Assembly: GCA_029858545.1 (NCBI GenBank)
Contig: JAOUFA010000005.1
Coordinates: 1-28,068 of the forward strand
Length of the DNA: 28,068 bases
Source of the DNA: Betaproteobacteria bacterium
Lineage (GTDB): Bacteria > Pseudomonadota > Gammaproteobacteria > Burkholderiales > SG8-39
Reading direction: 5' to 3'
The translations under genes and the position numbers were made by a program. The first letter of the stretch is position 1; every line of letters starts with the position of its first letter. Shown here piece after piece: positions 1 through 8,065 of this stretch. The notes beneath the pieces are model-generated. The model ran no database searches and was not told the origin of the DNA. It saw only the letters and a list, made by a program, of their open reading frames with translations.

Positions 1-514
1 CGAAGAAATAGATCGCCGCGAAGGCAGCGATGCTGATGACCCAGAGCGCGGGGTGTTTCAGCGCGCGCGAGCCGATGCGCCAGGCCGCAGCGAGCACGAT
101 CGCCACCACCGCGGGCTTGATGCCGTAGAGCAGCCCCGCGATCGCGGGCAGGCTTCCCCAGGCCAGGTAGACCCAGGAGAGACCGATGAGGATGAAAAGC
201 GACGGCAGCACGAACAGGCCGCCGGCGACGATGCCGCCCCCGCTGCGGTGCATCAGCCAGCCGATGTAGGTAGCGAGCTGCTGCGCTTCGGGGCCGGGCA
301 GCAGCATGCAGTAGTTGAGCGCGTGAAGGAAACGCTTCTCCGAGATCCAGCGCCTTCGCTCGACCAGTTCCTGATGCATGATCGCGATCTGCCCTGCCGG
401 GCCGCCGAAGCTGATGAAGCCGAGCTTCAGCCAGAAGCGCAACGCTTCGCCGAAGGAGACCGGCCGGGGTGCCGGGCCGTCGTACTTCTCTTGGGGCTGG
501 TCGCGCTGATTCAC
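1..514 (-). CDS. chrA: Chromate transporter ChrA, N-terminal part (runs off the window)
   Basis: Inner-membrane CHR-family transporter that exports chromate. About 171 codons are visible and the gene continues beyond position 1. The translation shows the family N-terminal signature: FGGPAGQIAIMHQEL near residues 38-52, then RRRWISE, then LLPGPEAQQLATYIGW near residues 72-87. Hydrophobic membrane segments follow. The start is taken as GTG at 514-512, which overlaps the TGA of the upstream chrB-like gene (GTGA), so the two are probably co-translated. No ATG fits better. The family assignment is secure from the motifs. Whether it is the one-domain or the fused two-domain form cannot be seen here. 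Confidence 0.9.
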   Translation of the reverse strand, partial: MNQRDQPQEKYDGPAPRPVSFGEALRFWLKLGFISFGGPAGQIAIMHQELVERRRWISEKRFLHALNYCMLLPGPEAQQLATYIGWLMHRSGGGIVAGGLFVLPSLFILIGLSWVYLAWGSLPAIAGLLYGIKPAVVAIVLAAAWRIGSRALKHPALWVISIAAFAAIYFF

Positions 515-1305
515 GGATACGCCTGCGGATTCCAGGTATGGGATTCACCCTTGCCTTCGCGGCACCAGGCATAGAGCGCGTCGTAGACGATCATGCCACG
601 CGCGAGCATTTCGAAGTCGTCCTGATACAGGCGCGACAGGCCGAGCGAGATCGCCGCAAGTCCCGCCGCCTGAGGAGCGAGGTCGAGCCGCGCGGTATCC
701 GCGCCGCGTACGATTACCGCGAGTTCGGCGAGCGCCGGATCGCGCAACCGGTAAGCGGCGAGAAAGGCGTCGAAGCTGCAACGTTCGCCCTCGTGCGAGA
801 GGCGCACATCGGCAATGTCATAGGCCGTCGCTGCGCGGGCTGCGGCGATGCGTCGTACCTCGGCGCTGGGCACATAGAGGAATTCCGCCCCGGGATCGAT
901 GAAACGGCGGATCAGCCAGGGGCAGGCGATGCGGTCGATCTTGGGACGTTCGCGCGTGACCCAGCGCGTCGAAGCCCCGACCGGCTTTTCCGCAAGTTCC
1001 CCGCCCGCGGCCCGCCAGGCCTCGATACCGCCCTCCAGGAATCGCGCGCGAAGCCCAAGACCGGCGAGCACGCTGGCCGCGCCTCGGCTGACTTCGCGGC
1101 CGTGCACGCAGTACAGCACCACGCCTGCGGCGGCGGGTAGCGCCGCGGCCCAGGTTGCCGCCTGCTCGGGATCGCGCCTCAGCGCGCCCGCAATGAGCCC
1201 GGGCGAGGCGAGAAACGCGGGACTGCCGCGGACATCGACTACGAGAGGGGGATGTGCCGAGTTCAACTCCTGGCGCAGCAGATCGGGCGAAACGGACGCG
1301 TCCAT
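511..1305 (-). CDS. chrB: Rhodanese-ChrB fusion protein, chromate resistance
   Basis: 264 aa with two visible parts. Residues 1-105 look like a rhodanese domain: LVVDVRGSPAF near 21-31 and an active-site loop CVHGRE with Cys66. Residues about 115-255 match the ChrB C-terminal domain, with the signature RWVTRERPKIDRIACPWLIR near 114-133. ChrB-type proteins go with chromate export through ChrA. In this form the usual ChrB N-terminus is replaced by a sulfurtransferase-like domain, so a direct role as the chromate-responsive regulator is uncertain; a redox or sulfur-linked role is possible. The ATG is preceded by a strong ribosome site (AGGAGA). Its stop overlaps the GTG of chrA. No separate regulator gene is seen nearby. 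Confidence 0.88.
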   Translation of the reverse strand: MDASVSPDLLRQELNSAHPPLVVDVRGSPAFLASPGLIAGALRRDPEQAATWAAALPAAAGVVLYCVHGREVSRGAASVLAGLGLRARFLEGGIEAWRAAGGELAEKPVGASTRWVTRERPKIDRIACPWLIRRFIDPGAEFLYVPSAEVRRIAAARAATAYDIADVRLSHEGERCSFDAFLAAYRLRDPALAELAVIVRGADTARLDLAPQAAGLAAISLGLSRLYQDDFEMLARGMIVYDALYAWCREGKGESHTWNPQAYP

Positions 1306-1378
1306 GGCTCTCCTTTCAGAGGCTAGCGCAGAGCTTGGACGACCACCGTCTTGGTGCGCGCGGACGCGCGCCGGGAGC

Positions 1379-1406
1379 CTGCGTCCCGAGGTACAACCGG
1401 ACGCAG
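1379..1406. repeat. 8-bp perfect inverted repeat between modC and the chr genes
   Basis: CTGCGTCC at 1379-1386 is exactly complementary to GGACGCAG at 1399-1406, with a 12-nt loop. It lies 22 bp beyond the modC stop and about 75 bp upstream of the chrB start, in the 123-bp gap. It has no T-tract on either side, so it is not a textbook intrinsic terminator. It could be a transcript-end hairpin for the ars-mod operon or an operator for the chr genes. Confidence 0.45.
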
Positions 1407-1428
1407 TCTAGCGCAACGCGGCGCGAGG

Positions 1429-2517
1429 TCAAGCGTAGCCGAGGCTTCTCCGGTCGAGCGACACCGACTTCACCAGCGCGAATACCCGCACCCCCGGCGC
1501 CAGCCCGAGTGCATTCGCCGACTTGCGCGTGATGCGCGAAATCAGCGCGGTACCGCCGATGTCGATGCGCACGTCGAGGCTCGCACCCGTTGCCTCGCCG
1601 AGCGCCACCACGCTGCCGGGCAGCGCGTTGAGGATGCTGATGTCCACCGGCCGCTGCAACGCGAGCGAGACATCGCGCGCGCGGATGCGCACCCGCACCC
1701 GCTCGCCGACGAGCGCTTCGACGTCGGCGGCGTAGAGCACGCCGCCGGAAAACTCCAGGCGCGCGAGGCCGTTCTCCAGATCCTGCTCGGCGACGCGCGC
1801 ATCGATCACCGCGCCGCCCTCGAAGCGCCCGATAAAGGGGCGCAGTTCGATGCTCGACATCAGATCCTCGACGCTGCCGTGACCGACGACGCGTCCCTCC
1901 GACATCACCACCAGGCTGTCGGCGAGCCGAACCACCTCGTCGAGCGAGTGGCTGACATACACGATCGGTACGCCCGACTCGTCGCGCAGCCGCTCGACGT
2001 AATAGAGGATTTCGGCCTTGCGCGGCGCATCGAGCGAGGCGAGCGGCTCGTCCATCAAGAGCAGGCGCGGGTTGGCGAGCAGCGCGCGGCCGATCGCGAC
2101 GCGCTGTTTCTCGCCGCCCGAAAGGGCCTGCGTGCGGCGCGCGAGCAGCGCGCCCAGGCCGAGCAGCGAGACCACGGCGTCGAACGAAGGCCCGTCGGCG
2201 TGGCGCGCATAGCCGCGTCCGTAGAGCAGGTTGTGGCGCACGTTCAGGTGCGGCATCAGTCGGCCTTCCTGGAACACGTAGCCGATGCGCCGGCGGTGCG
2301 TTGCGACATCGACCTCGCCCGCGGCGTCGAACAGCGGTTCGCCGTCGAGCGCGATGCGGCCCTGTTGCGGGCGAAGCAGTCCCGCGATCGCGTTCAGCAC
2401 GCTGGTCTTGCCCGATCCCGAGCGGCCGAACAGCGCGGTGAGCCGGCCCTCGCTCGCGAAGTGGGTGTCGAGCGCAAAGCTCCCCAGACCGGCGCGGATC
2501 GCGACCTCGAGTCTCAT
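1429..2517 (-). CDS. modC: Molybdate ABC transporter ATP-binding protein ModC
   Basis: 362 aa cytoplasmic ATPase that drives molybdate import with ModB and ModA. Walker A is GRSGSGKT at residues 31-38, the ABC signature LSGGE is at 132-136, and Walker B LLLMDE is at 152-157. The C-terminal third (about 285-355) looks like the molybdate-binding TOBE/Mop domain typical of ModC. The longer reading frame extends 29 codons upstream. The ATG at 2517 is preferred because it overlaps the modB stop (ATGA) and begins exactly where the ABC fold starts. It is the last gene of the arsC-acr3-modA-modB-modC run. Confidence 0.95.
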   Translation of the reverse strand: MRLEVAIRAGLGSFALDTHFASEGRLTALFGRSGSGKTSVLNAIAGLLRPQQGRIALDGEPLFDAAGEVDVATHRRRIGYVFQEGRLMPHLNVRHNLLYGRGYARHADGPSFDAVVSLLGLGALLARRTQALSGGEKQRVAIGRALLANPRLLLMDEPLASLDAPRKAEILYYVERLRDESGVPIVYVSHSLDEVVRLADSLVVMSEGRVVGHGSVEDLMSSIELRPFIGRFEGGAVIDARVAEQDLENGLARLEFSGGVLYAADVEALVGERVRVRIRARDVSLALQRPVDISILNALPGSVVALGEATGASLDVRIDIGGTALISRITRKSANALGLAPGVRVFALVKSVSLDRRSLGYA

Positions 2518-3203
2518 GCGTTGCCCGTCCGGCGCCGTGCGCGCCGCAGCAGCCATTCGGAGACGATCAATGCGGCGAGCGAGAGCAGCACCGCGAGCAC
2601 GCACAGGCGCAGGGCCTGCGCGTCGCCCCCCGGTACCTGGGTCAGCGTATAGATCGCGAGCGGCAGGGTCTGGGTCTCGCCCGGAATGTTGGAGACGAAG
2701 GTGATGGTCGCGCCGAATTCCCCAAGGCTGCGCGCAAAGGCCAGCAGCATGCCGTTGAACAGGCCCGGCAGCATCAGCGGAAGGGTAACCGTCGCGAGCA
2801 CCGCGAGCGGTCCCGCGCCGAGGGTTGCCGCGGCCGCCTCGAGCCGCCGGTCCACCGCCTCGATCGACTGGCGCATCGCGCGCACCGCGAGCGGCAGGCC
2901 CATCAGCGCCGAGGCGAGCGCGGCACCCGTCCAGCGGAAGGCGAACACGACGCCGGCATGCGCTTCGAGAAATGCACCGATCGGCCCGTTACGGCCGAAG
3001 GCGATCAACAGCAGATAGCCGATCACCACCGGCGGCAGCACCAGCGGCAGATGCACGATGCCGTCGACCAGGGTCTTGCCCGGAAATTCGGCGCGCGCGA
3101 GCAACAGTGCCAGGCCAAGCGCCACCGGCAGGCTCGCCAGGCTGCTCCAGAAGGCGACCTTCAGGCTGAGCAGCAGGATGTCGAATTCGTCGGGAGTCAG
3201 CAT
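2514..3203 (-). CDS. modB: Molybdate ABC transporter permease ModB
   Basis: 229 aa inner-membrane permease with about five to six hydrophobic segments. The coupling loop that contacts ModC is visible as EAAAATLGAGPLAVLATVTLP near residues 142-162, followed by the family-typical RSLGEFGATITFVSNIPGET near 178-197. Length is normal for ModB (about 225-230 aa). The ATG at 3203 lies 6 bp after the modA stop and the gene overlaps modC by 4 bp, so the three mod genes are clearly one unit. Confidence 0.95.
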   Translation of the reverse strand: MLTPDEFDILLLSLKVAFWSSLASLPVALGLALLLARAEFPGKTLVDGIVHLPLVLPPVVIGYLLLIAFGRNGPIGAFLEAHAGVVFAFRWTGAALASALMGLPLAVRAMRQSIEAVDRRLEAAAATLGAGPLAVLATVTLPLMLPGLFNGMLLAFARSLGEFGATITFVSNIPGETQTLPLAIYTLTQVPGGDAQALRLCVLAVLLSLAALIVSEWLLRRARRRTGNA

Positions 3204-3209
3204 GGCGCG

Positions 3210-3977
3210 CTAGTGTAACGGGGCGAAACCCTGTGCCCGGAAAATGCGCATCGCCGCGGGCGATTGCAGATACGCCGCGAGTGCGCGCCCCTCCTTGCCG
3301 GCGCCCTTGACCAACGCCATCGGATAAACGATCGCCGGATGCAGCGACGCGTCGAAACGATCCACCACGCGCACCGCGGGATCGGCGCGCGCATCGGTCT
3401 CGTAGACGATGCCGAGCGGCGCCTCGCCGCGCGCCACCAGCGCAAGCGCCGCGCGCACGTTCTCGCCCGGGGCGAGCCGCCCGCGCAGCGGGCTCCAGAC
3501 GCCGAGTTTCTCCAGCGCCGCGCGCGCGTAGCGGCCGGCCGGTACGTGCGCCGGGTCGCCCAGCGCGAGGCGTCCGCCGTGCAGCGCCCCAACGAGCGGC
3601 ATCGCCGGCTCGATGCGAAGGGTCACGCCGCTCGAGCGCGGGGCGATCAGCACCAACCGGTTGCCGACGAGGTCGCGTCGCGTGCCGGGTTCGAGCGCGC
3701 CGCGCGCGGCGAGATAGTCCATCCACGCCCGGTCGGCCGAGACGAACAACACGGCCCGAGCGCCGAGTTCGATCTGCCGCGCGAGCCGCGAACTGCCGCC
3801 GTAGACGAGCGCCGGCGGCGCGCCGGAATAGCCGCGCGCGATCTCATCCATCGCGTTCTTCAGGCTCGCCGCGGCAAACACCTGGATGCGCTCCGCCGCA
3901 CGCGCCGCGGTCATCGGCACGGCGAGCAGCGCGCCGCACAGGGCGATGCACAGCGCGGCGACGGGCCGGCGGCTCAA
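3210..3977 (-). CDS. modA: Periplasmic molybdate-binding protein ModA
   Basis: 255 aa. An N-terminal Sec signal peptide (hydrophobic residues about 5-23, likely cleavage after ARA near 28) precedes the mature start IQVFAAASLKNAMDEI, the usual ModA opening. GGSSRLARQI follows, then an ALGDPAHVPAGRYA segment typical of the binding-protein fold. The start is taken as TTG at 3977-3975: it gives a complete signal peptide, has GGGAGG just upstream, and overlaps the acr3 stop as TTGA. The only later ATG (in PMTAARA) would destroy the signal peptide. The frame stays open far upstream, but that part is a shadow of acr3. It captures molybdate for ModBC; tungstate may also bind. Confidence 0.93.
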   Translation of the reverse strand: MSRRPVAALCIALCGALLAVPMTAARAAERIQVFAAASLKNAMDEIARGYSGAPPALVYGGSSRLARQIELGARAVLFVSADRAWMDYLAARGALEPGTRRDLVGNRLVLIAPRSSGVTLRIEPAMPLVGALHGGRLALGDPAHVPAGRYARAALEKLGVWSPLRGRLAPGENVRAALALVARGEAPLGIVYETDARADPAVRVVDRFDASLHPAIVYPMALVKGAGKEGRALAAYLQSPAAMRIFRAQGFAPLH

Positions 3978-5029
3978 TCGCCTCCCGCGGCACGCTCGTA
4001 CCAGCGCCTGGTGCGATTCACGATTCCCACCACCGAAAGCATTACCGGGACTTCCACCAGAACGCCGACCACGGTCGCGAGTGCGGCACCGGAATCGAAT
4101 CCGAACAGGCTGATCGCCGCGGCCACCGCGAGTTCGAAGAAATTGCTCGCGCCGATCAGCGCCGAGGGACCCGCGACCGAATGTGCCACGCGCAGCCGGC
4201 GATTGACCAGATAGGTGAGCGCAGAATTGAAATAGACCTGGATCACGATCGGTACCGCGAGCAGCAGGATCACGAGCGGTTGCGCGAGGATGCGCTCGCC
4301 CTGGAACGCGAACAGCAGCACGAGCGTGGTGAGAAGCGCGGCGATCGAGTACGGCTCGATCCGGTCCATCGCGCGCCGCAGTCGCGCCTCGCCCCCGCGC
4401 AGCAGCGCGCGGCGCGCGACCTGCGCGATGATCACGGGAATCGCGATATAGAGCAGCACCGAGACGATCAGCGTATCCCAGGGCACGCGGATCGCCGACA
4501 GGCCGAGCAGCAGTCCGACGATCGGCGCGAAGGCGACGACCATGATCGCATCGTTCAGCGCGACCTGGCTCAGCGTGAAGTACGGGTCGCCCCGGCATAG
4601 CCGGCTCCAGACGAACACCATCGCGGTGCACGGGGCCGCGGCGAGCAGGATCAGCCCCGCGACATAGCCGTCGATTTGCGCGGCAGGCAGATACGGCGCG
4701 AAGACGTGGCGCAGGAACAGCCAGCCGAGCAGCGCCATCGAGAAGGGCTTCACCAGCCAGTTCACCGCGAGCGTGACGCCGATGCCGCGCCAGTGGCGGC
4801 GCACCTGGCCGATCGCGCCGAAGTCGATCCTGAGCAGCATCGGGACGATCATTACCCAGATGAGCAATCCGACCGGGAGGTTGACGCGTGCGATCTCCAT
4901 GCGCCCGAGTGTCTGGAACACCCCGGGCAGCACCCGGCCCAGACCGATGCCGGCGACGATGCACAGGAACACCCAGAGCGTGAGCCAGCGCGTGAAAAAC
5001 CCGAGCGCGGGCGGCGCGGCGGCGCTCAT
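3974..5029 (-). CDS. acr3: Arsenite efflux permease, Acr3 family
   Basis: 351 aa integral membrane protein with about ten hydrophobic segments. It expels arsenite produced by ArsC. The Acr3 hallmarks are visible: the conserved cysteine in LLAAAPCTAMVFVWS (Cys134) and SNFFELAVAAAISLFG near the C-terminus with its conserved acidic residue. The ATG at 5029 overlaps the arsC stop (ATGA). The reading frame is open further upstream through arsC, but nothing there resembles Acr3. Its own stop overlaps the modA TTG start, which ties arsenic detoxification directly to molybdate uptake. This is Acr3-type, not the unrelated 12-helix ArsB type. Confidence 0.94.
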   Translation of the reverse strand: MSAAAPPALGFFTRWLTLWVFLCIVAGIGLGRVLPGVFQTLGRMEIARVNLPVGLLIWVMIVPMLLRIDFGAIGQVRRHWRGIGVTLAVNWLVKPFSMALLGWLFLRHVFAPYLPAAQIDGYVAGLILLAAAPCTAMVFVWSRLCRGDPYFTLSQVALNDAIMVVAFAPIVGLLLGLSAIRVPWDTLIVSVLLYIAIPVIIAQVARRALLRGGEARLRRAMDRIEPYSIAALLTTLVLLFAFQGERILAQPLVILLLAVPIVIQVYFNSALTYLVNRRLRVAHSVAGPSALIGASNFFELAVAAAISLFGFDSGAALATVVGVLVEVPVMLSVVGIVNRTRRWYERAAGGD

Positions 5030-5535
5030 CGCTTTTCCCCCTTGCGCGCAGCGCTGCCGATCTGGTCGAGCCTTTTCTTCAGTGCGTGCCGGTCGAGTTG
5101 GCCGATCGGCAGATTCAAGAAGAGGTCTATTCGCATGCTCAACTCGTCGAACGCGCGCGCGAACGCCCGGCGCCGGTCCTCGTCGGTGCCGGTCGCCGCG
5201 GCGGGGTCGGCGATTCCCCAGTGCGCGCTCAGGGGCTGCCCGGGCCACACCGGGCAGGTCTCGCCCGCGGCGTTGTCGCATACGGTGAAAATGAAATCGA
5301 ATTGCGGTGCGCCGGGCCGCACGAATTCGTCCCAGCTCTTGGAGCGCAGCGCGGTGGTGGCGATGCCGCGCTGCTTCAGCAGATCGATCGCCTGCGCATG
5401 GACCCGGCCCGCGGGGTGGCTGCCGGCGCTGTGCGCGGTGTAGAGGCCGCGGCCGACCGAATTCAGATACGCCTCGGCGAGGATCGATCTCGCCGAGTTG
5501 CCGGTGCAAAGAAAGAGCAGGTGGTGGGGCTTCAA
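5026..5535 (-). CDS. arsC: Arsenate reductase ArsC, low-molecular-weight phosphatase type
   Basis: 169 aa cytoplasmic enzyme that reduces arsenate to arsenite for Acr3. The phosphatase-like P-loop CTGNSARS begins at catalytic Cys10 (CX5R, Arg16). Two further cysteines, Cys86 and Cys94, sit in the segment VCDNAAGETCPVWPG. They correspond to the redox relay of thioredoxin-coupled ArsC enzymes, although the spacing is slightly longer than in the Staphylococcus pI258 enzyme. The start is TTG at 5535-5533. An in-frame TGA lies six codons upstream, so no ATG is available, and GAGGT sits six bases before the TTG. It is the first gene of the arsC-acr3-modABC run. No arsR is visible in the window. Confidence 0.93.
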   Translation of the reverse strand: MKPHHLLFLCTGNSARSILAEAYLNSVGRGLYTAHSAGSHPAGRVHAQAIDLLKQRGIATTALRSKSWDEFVRPGAPQFDFIFTVCDNAAGETCPVWPGQPLSAHWGIADPAAATGTDEDRRRAFARAFDELSMRIDLFLNLPIGQLDRHALKKRLDQIGSAARKGEKR

Positions 5536-5686
5536 TTTGGACCTCGCGAGTCATGCGCGCCGTTTGCCGGCCGGGCGGCTTCCCTCGATGCTTGAAGATT
5601 AATCGAATTCCGGCCCGCGCGCGAAACCCGCCGCGGCGAACCCCGGCTACAATCGGATTCCCTCATGCGCCGTCCCGAAACAGAAC
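5536..5686. promoter_or_regulatory. Divergent promoter region between arsC-acr3-modABC and tupBCA
   Basis: 151-bp gap between divergent arsC and tupB. On the plus strand, TACAAT at 5648-5653 in the context GGCTACAATCGG is a good sigma70 -10 box for tup, without a convincing -35. Its expected transcription start is near 5660. An AT-rich island at 5591-5609 stands out from the GC-rich surroundings and is the likeliest place for the ars-mod promoter or an operator, but I cannot assign boxes with confidence. Control by arsenic-, molybdate- or tungstate-responsive repressors would have to act here. None is encoded in the window. Confidence 0.5.
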
Positions 5687-5694
5687 TTGGATAG
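5665..5694 (+). other. Possible 9-codon leader ORF ending over the tupB start
   Basis: ATG at 5665 opens a 9-residue frame (MRRPETELG) that stops with TAG at 5692-5694, spanning the tupB TTG at 5687 in another frame. It starts about 11 nt after the TACAAT -10 box, so the transcript would be almost leaderless at this ATG. The tupB TTG itself has no ribosome site. It may feed ribosomes to tupB, or be chance. A similar arrangement is seen before mobB. Confidence 0.3.
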
Positions 5695-6391
5695 CCTTGC
5701 CGATGCCCTGCATACCGCGTTGACGCTCGTTGTTTCGGGCGATGCGACGCTGCTCGGCATCGTCGCATTGAGCCTTGAAGTGAGCCTGTCGGCGGTCGCC
5801 TGTGCGACGCTCATCGGCCTGCCGATCGGCGCGGCGCTCGCCGTGACGCGTTTTGCCGGGCGGCAGTCGGTGATCGTGTTGCTCAACGCGCTGATGGGTC
5901 TGCCGCCGGTGGTGGTCGGCCTCGTCATTTATCTGCTGCTTTCGCGCGCCGGACCGCTCGGGCAGTTCGGGCTGCTCTTCACCCCCGGTGCGATGGTGCT
6001 CGCGCAGACGGTATTGATCGCGCCGATCATCGCCGCACTCGGGCGCCAAGCGCTCGAGGACGCCTGGCACGAGTACGAGGAGCAGTTGCGTTCGCTCGAC
6101 GTGGGGAACTTCGACGCCGCGCTGACGCTTCTCTGGGATATGCGATTTTCGCTCCTCACCGCGGTGCTCGCCGGGCTCGGGCGCGCGAGCGCCGAAGTCG
6201 GTGCGGTGATGATCGTCGGCGGAAATATCGACGGTGTGACGCGCGTGATGACCACCACCATCGCGCTCGAGACCTCGAAAGGCGATCTGCCGCTCGCGCT
6301 CGCGCTGGGCATGGTGCTGATCGCGATCGTGTTGCTGCTCAATGCCGCTGCGCACCTGTTGAAGGACGCCGCGCAGCGGCGCTACGGTTGA
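5687..6391 (+). CDS. tupB: Tungstate ABC transporter permease TupB
   Basis: 234 aa inner-membrane permease with about five membrane segments. Family features include ALMGLPPVVVGLVIYLLLSR near residues 65-84, the ATP-binding-protein contact region (LRSLDVGNFDAALTLL), and GRASAEVGAVMIVGGNI near 165-181, typical of TupB-type permeases. TTG at 5687 is the only usable start: no ATG or GTG occurs in frame upstream back to the gap. It gives the usual short N-terminus before SGDATLLGIVALSL. Its TGA overlaps the likely TTG of tupC. The gene order tupB-tupC-tupA puts the binding protein last. Confidence 0.9.
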   Translation: MDSLADALHTALTLVVSGDATLLGIVALSLEVSLSAVACATLIGLPIGAALAVTRFAGRQSVIVLLNALMGLPPVVVGLVIYLLLSRAGPLGQFGLLFTPGAMVLAQTVLIAPIIAALGRQALEDAWHEYEEQLRSLDVGNFDAALTLLWDMRFSLLTAVLAGLGRASAEVGAVMIVGGNIDGVTRVMTTTIALETSKGDLPLALALGMVLIAIVLLLNAAAHLLKDAAQRRYG

Positions 6392-7113
6392 GCGTGGCCG
6401 CGATCCTGCCGCTCGCGCTGAAGGATCTGTCGTTCGCCGCAGGCGGGCGTACGATCATCGATCGCGTGTCGCTCGAGATCGCGGCGGGTCCGAGCACGAT
6501 CATCCTTGGCGCGAACGGCGCGGGGAAAAGCGTGCTGATGCGTCTGATGCACGGCCTGCTCGCGCCCAGTTCGGGCGCGGTGCTGTGGCGCGAGCAGGGC
6601 GCGAAGACGCTGCGCCGGCGCCAGGCGATGGTATTCCAGCGGCCGGTGATGCTGCGCCGTTCGGCACTCGCGAACGTCGTCTACGCGCTCAGGGCGGCGG
6701 GCACGGCGCGCGACGAGTGCGAGGCGCAGGCGATCGAGGCGCTCGACAGCGTCGGGCTCCGGCATCGCGCGGCAAGTCCCGCGCGCGTGCTCTCGGGCGG
6801 CGAGCAGCAGCGCCTCGCGCTCGCGCGCGCCTGGGCGTTGCACCCGGAAGTGCTGTTCTTGGACGAACCGACCGCGAGCCTCGATCCGAGCGCGACGCGC
6901 GAAATCGAAACCGTAATCAAGGCGTTCGACGCGGCCGGCACGAAGGTCGTGATGGCGACCCACAACCTCGCCCAGGCGCGGCGCCTGGGCGACGAGGTGA
7001 TCTATCTGCACGCCGGGCGGGTGATCGAGCGCGCGCCGGTCGACGAATTTCTGGCCCGGCCGGCGACGGTCGAGGCGGCCGCATTCATCAGGGGTGAACT
7101 TCCATGGACCTGA
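6388..7113 (+). CDS. tupC: Tungstate ABC transporter ATP-binding protein TupC
   Basis: 241 aa ATPase energising tungstate import. Walker A GANGAGKS is at residues 41-48, the signature LSGGEQQRLALARA is near 133-146, Walker B VLFLDEPTASLDP follows, and the switch histidine is in MATHNLAQA. It lacks the long C-terminal TOBE region seen in ModC, as expected for Tup-type ATPases. The start is given as TTG at 6388, overlapping the tupB stop (TTGA). GTG at 6394 is an equally possible start two codons later. The 3' end overlaps tupA by 10 bp. Confidence 0.9.
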   Translation: MSVAAILPLALKDLSFAAGGRTIIDRVSLEIAAGPSTIILGANGAGKSVLMRLMHGLLAPSSGAVLWREQGAKTLRRRQAMVFQRPVMLRRSALANVVYALRAAGTARDECEAQAIEALDSVGLRHRAASPARVLSGGEQQRLALARAWALHPEVLFLDEPTASLDPSATREIETVIKAFDAAGTKVVMATHNLAQARRLGDEVIYLHAGRVIERAPVDEFLARPATVEAAAFIRGELPWT

Positions 7114-7913
7114 TACAGGTCGCCGCCGCGGTCGCGGTGGCTCTCGTTGTCGCGCCGGCGCAGGCCGCGCGGCCGTTCATCACCGTCGCCTCGACCACCT
7201 CGACCGAGCAGTCGGGCCTGTTCACGCACCTGCTGCCCGGGTTCACGAAGAAGACCGGCATCGAGGTGCGCGTGGTCGCGGTGGGCACCGGCCAGGCGCT
7301 CGACATGGGGCGGCGCGGTGACGCGGACGTGGTGTTGGTGCACGACCCGGTGGCGGAAAAGAAATTCGTCAGCGCGGGCTGGGGCGTTGACTACCATCCC
7401 GTGATGTACAACGACTTCGTCTTGATCGGTCCGCGGAGCAACCCGGCGCATGCGCGCGGCAGGGATATCTCCGCGGCGCTGAAGACGATTCATGCCACGC
7501 AGGCGACTTTCGTCTCGCGCGCCGACCGCAGCGGCACCCATGCCGCCGAATTGCGCCTGTGGAAGATGGCCGGCCTCGCAATGCCGTCTGTCAAGGGCGC
7601 CTGGTACCGCGAAACCGGCTCGGGGATGGGACCGGCGCTCAACACCGCCTCGGCGATGAATGCCTATATCCTCGCCGACCGCGGCACCTGGCTGTCGTTC
7701 GGGAACCGCGGCGACCTCGCGATCCTGGTCCAGGGTGACCCGCGACTGTTCAACCAGTATGGCGTCATGCTCGTCAATCCGGCGAAACATGCGCACGTGA
7801 AGCAGGCGCCCGGCAGGCGTTTCATCGGCTGGCTGATCTCGCCGGAGGGGCAGCAGACGATCGCGGGATATAAGGTGCGCGGGGAGCAGCTTTTCTTCCC
7901 GAACGCCCGGTGA
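7104..7913 (+). CDS. tupA: Periplasmic tungstate-binding protein TupA
   Basis: 269 aa exported protein. A signal peptide covers residues about 1-21 (cleavage after AQA). It is followed by ITVASTTSTEQSGLF, the TTTS-type oxyanion-binding motif that separates TupA from ModA and WtpA. The central segment SRADRSGTHAAELRLWKMAG is also typical. ATG at 7104 has an excellent ribosome site (AGGGGTG, seven bases upstream) inside the tupC end. TupA binds tungstate with high selectivity in characterised members. The close relationship to other anion-binding proteins means the ligand is inferred from the motif and operon. Confidence 0.92.
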   Translation: MDLIQVAAAVAVALVVAPAQAARPFITVASTTSTEQSGLFTHLLPGFTKKTGIEVRVVAVGTGQALDMGRRGDADVVLVHDPVAEKKFVSAGWGVDYHPVMYNDFVLIGPRSNPAHARGRDISAALKTIHATQATFVSRADRSGTHAAELRLWKMAGLAMPSVKGAWYRETGSGMGPALNTASAMNAYILADRGTWLSFGNRGDLAILVQGDPRLFNQYGVMLVNPAKHAHVKQAPGRRFIGWLISPEGQQTIAGYKVRGEQLFFPNAR

Positions 7914-8065
7914 CGGGGAGGCCGGAAGGAATTCCCGTTTCATTGCTACTCGATGTCAATTCCGCGAGAGAAATCGGCCGCGCGGATGCGAACCGGGCGT
8001 GGTCGTGCGCGGTTGCGCCTGCTAACCTTCGTCGTATCGTCAGACGACCGAGGGGAGCAGGGGCA

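Noticed and set aside
3978..4964. N-terminal half of a 584-codon frame that includes modA
   Set aside because: This part is out of frame with acr3 and meaningless; only the section from TTG 3977 encodes ModA.
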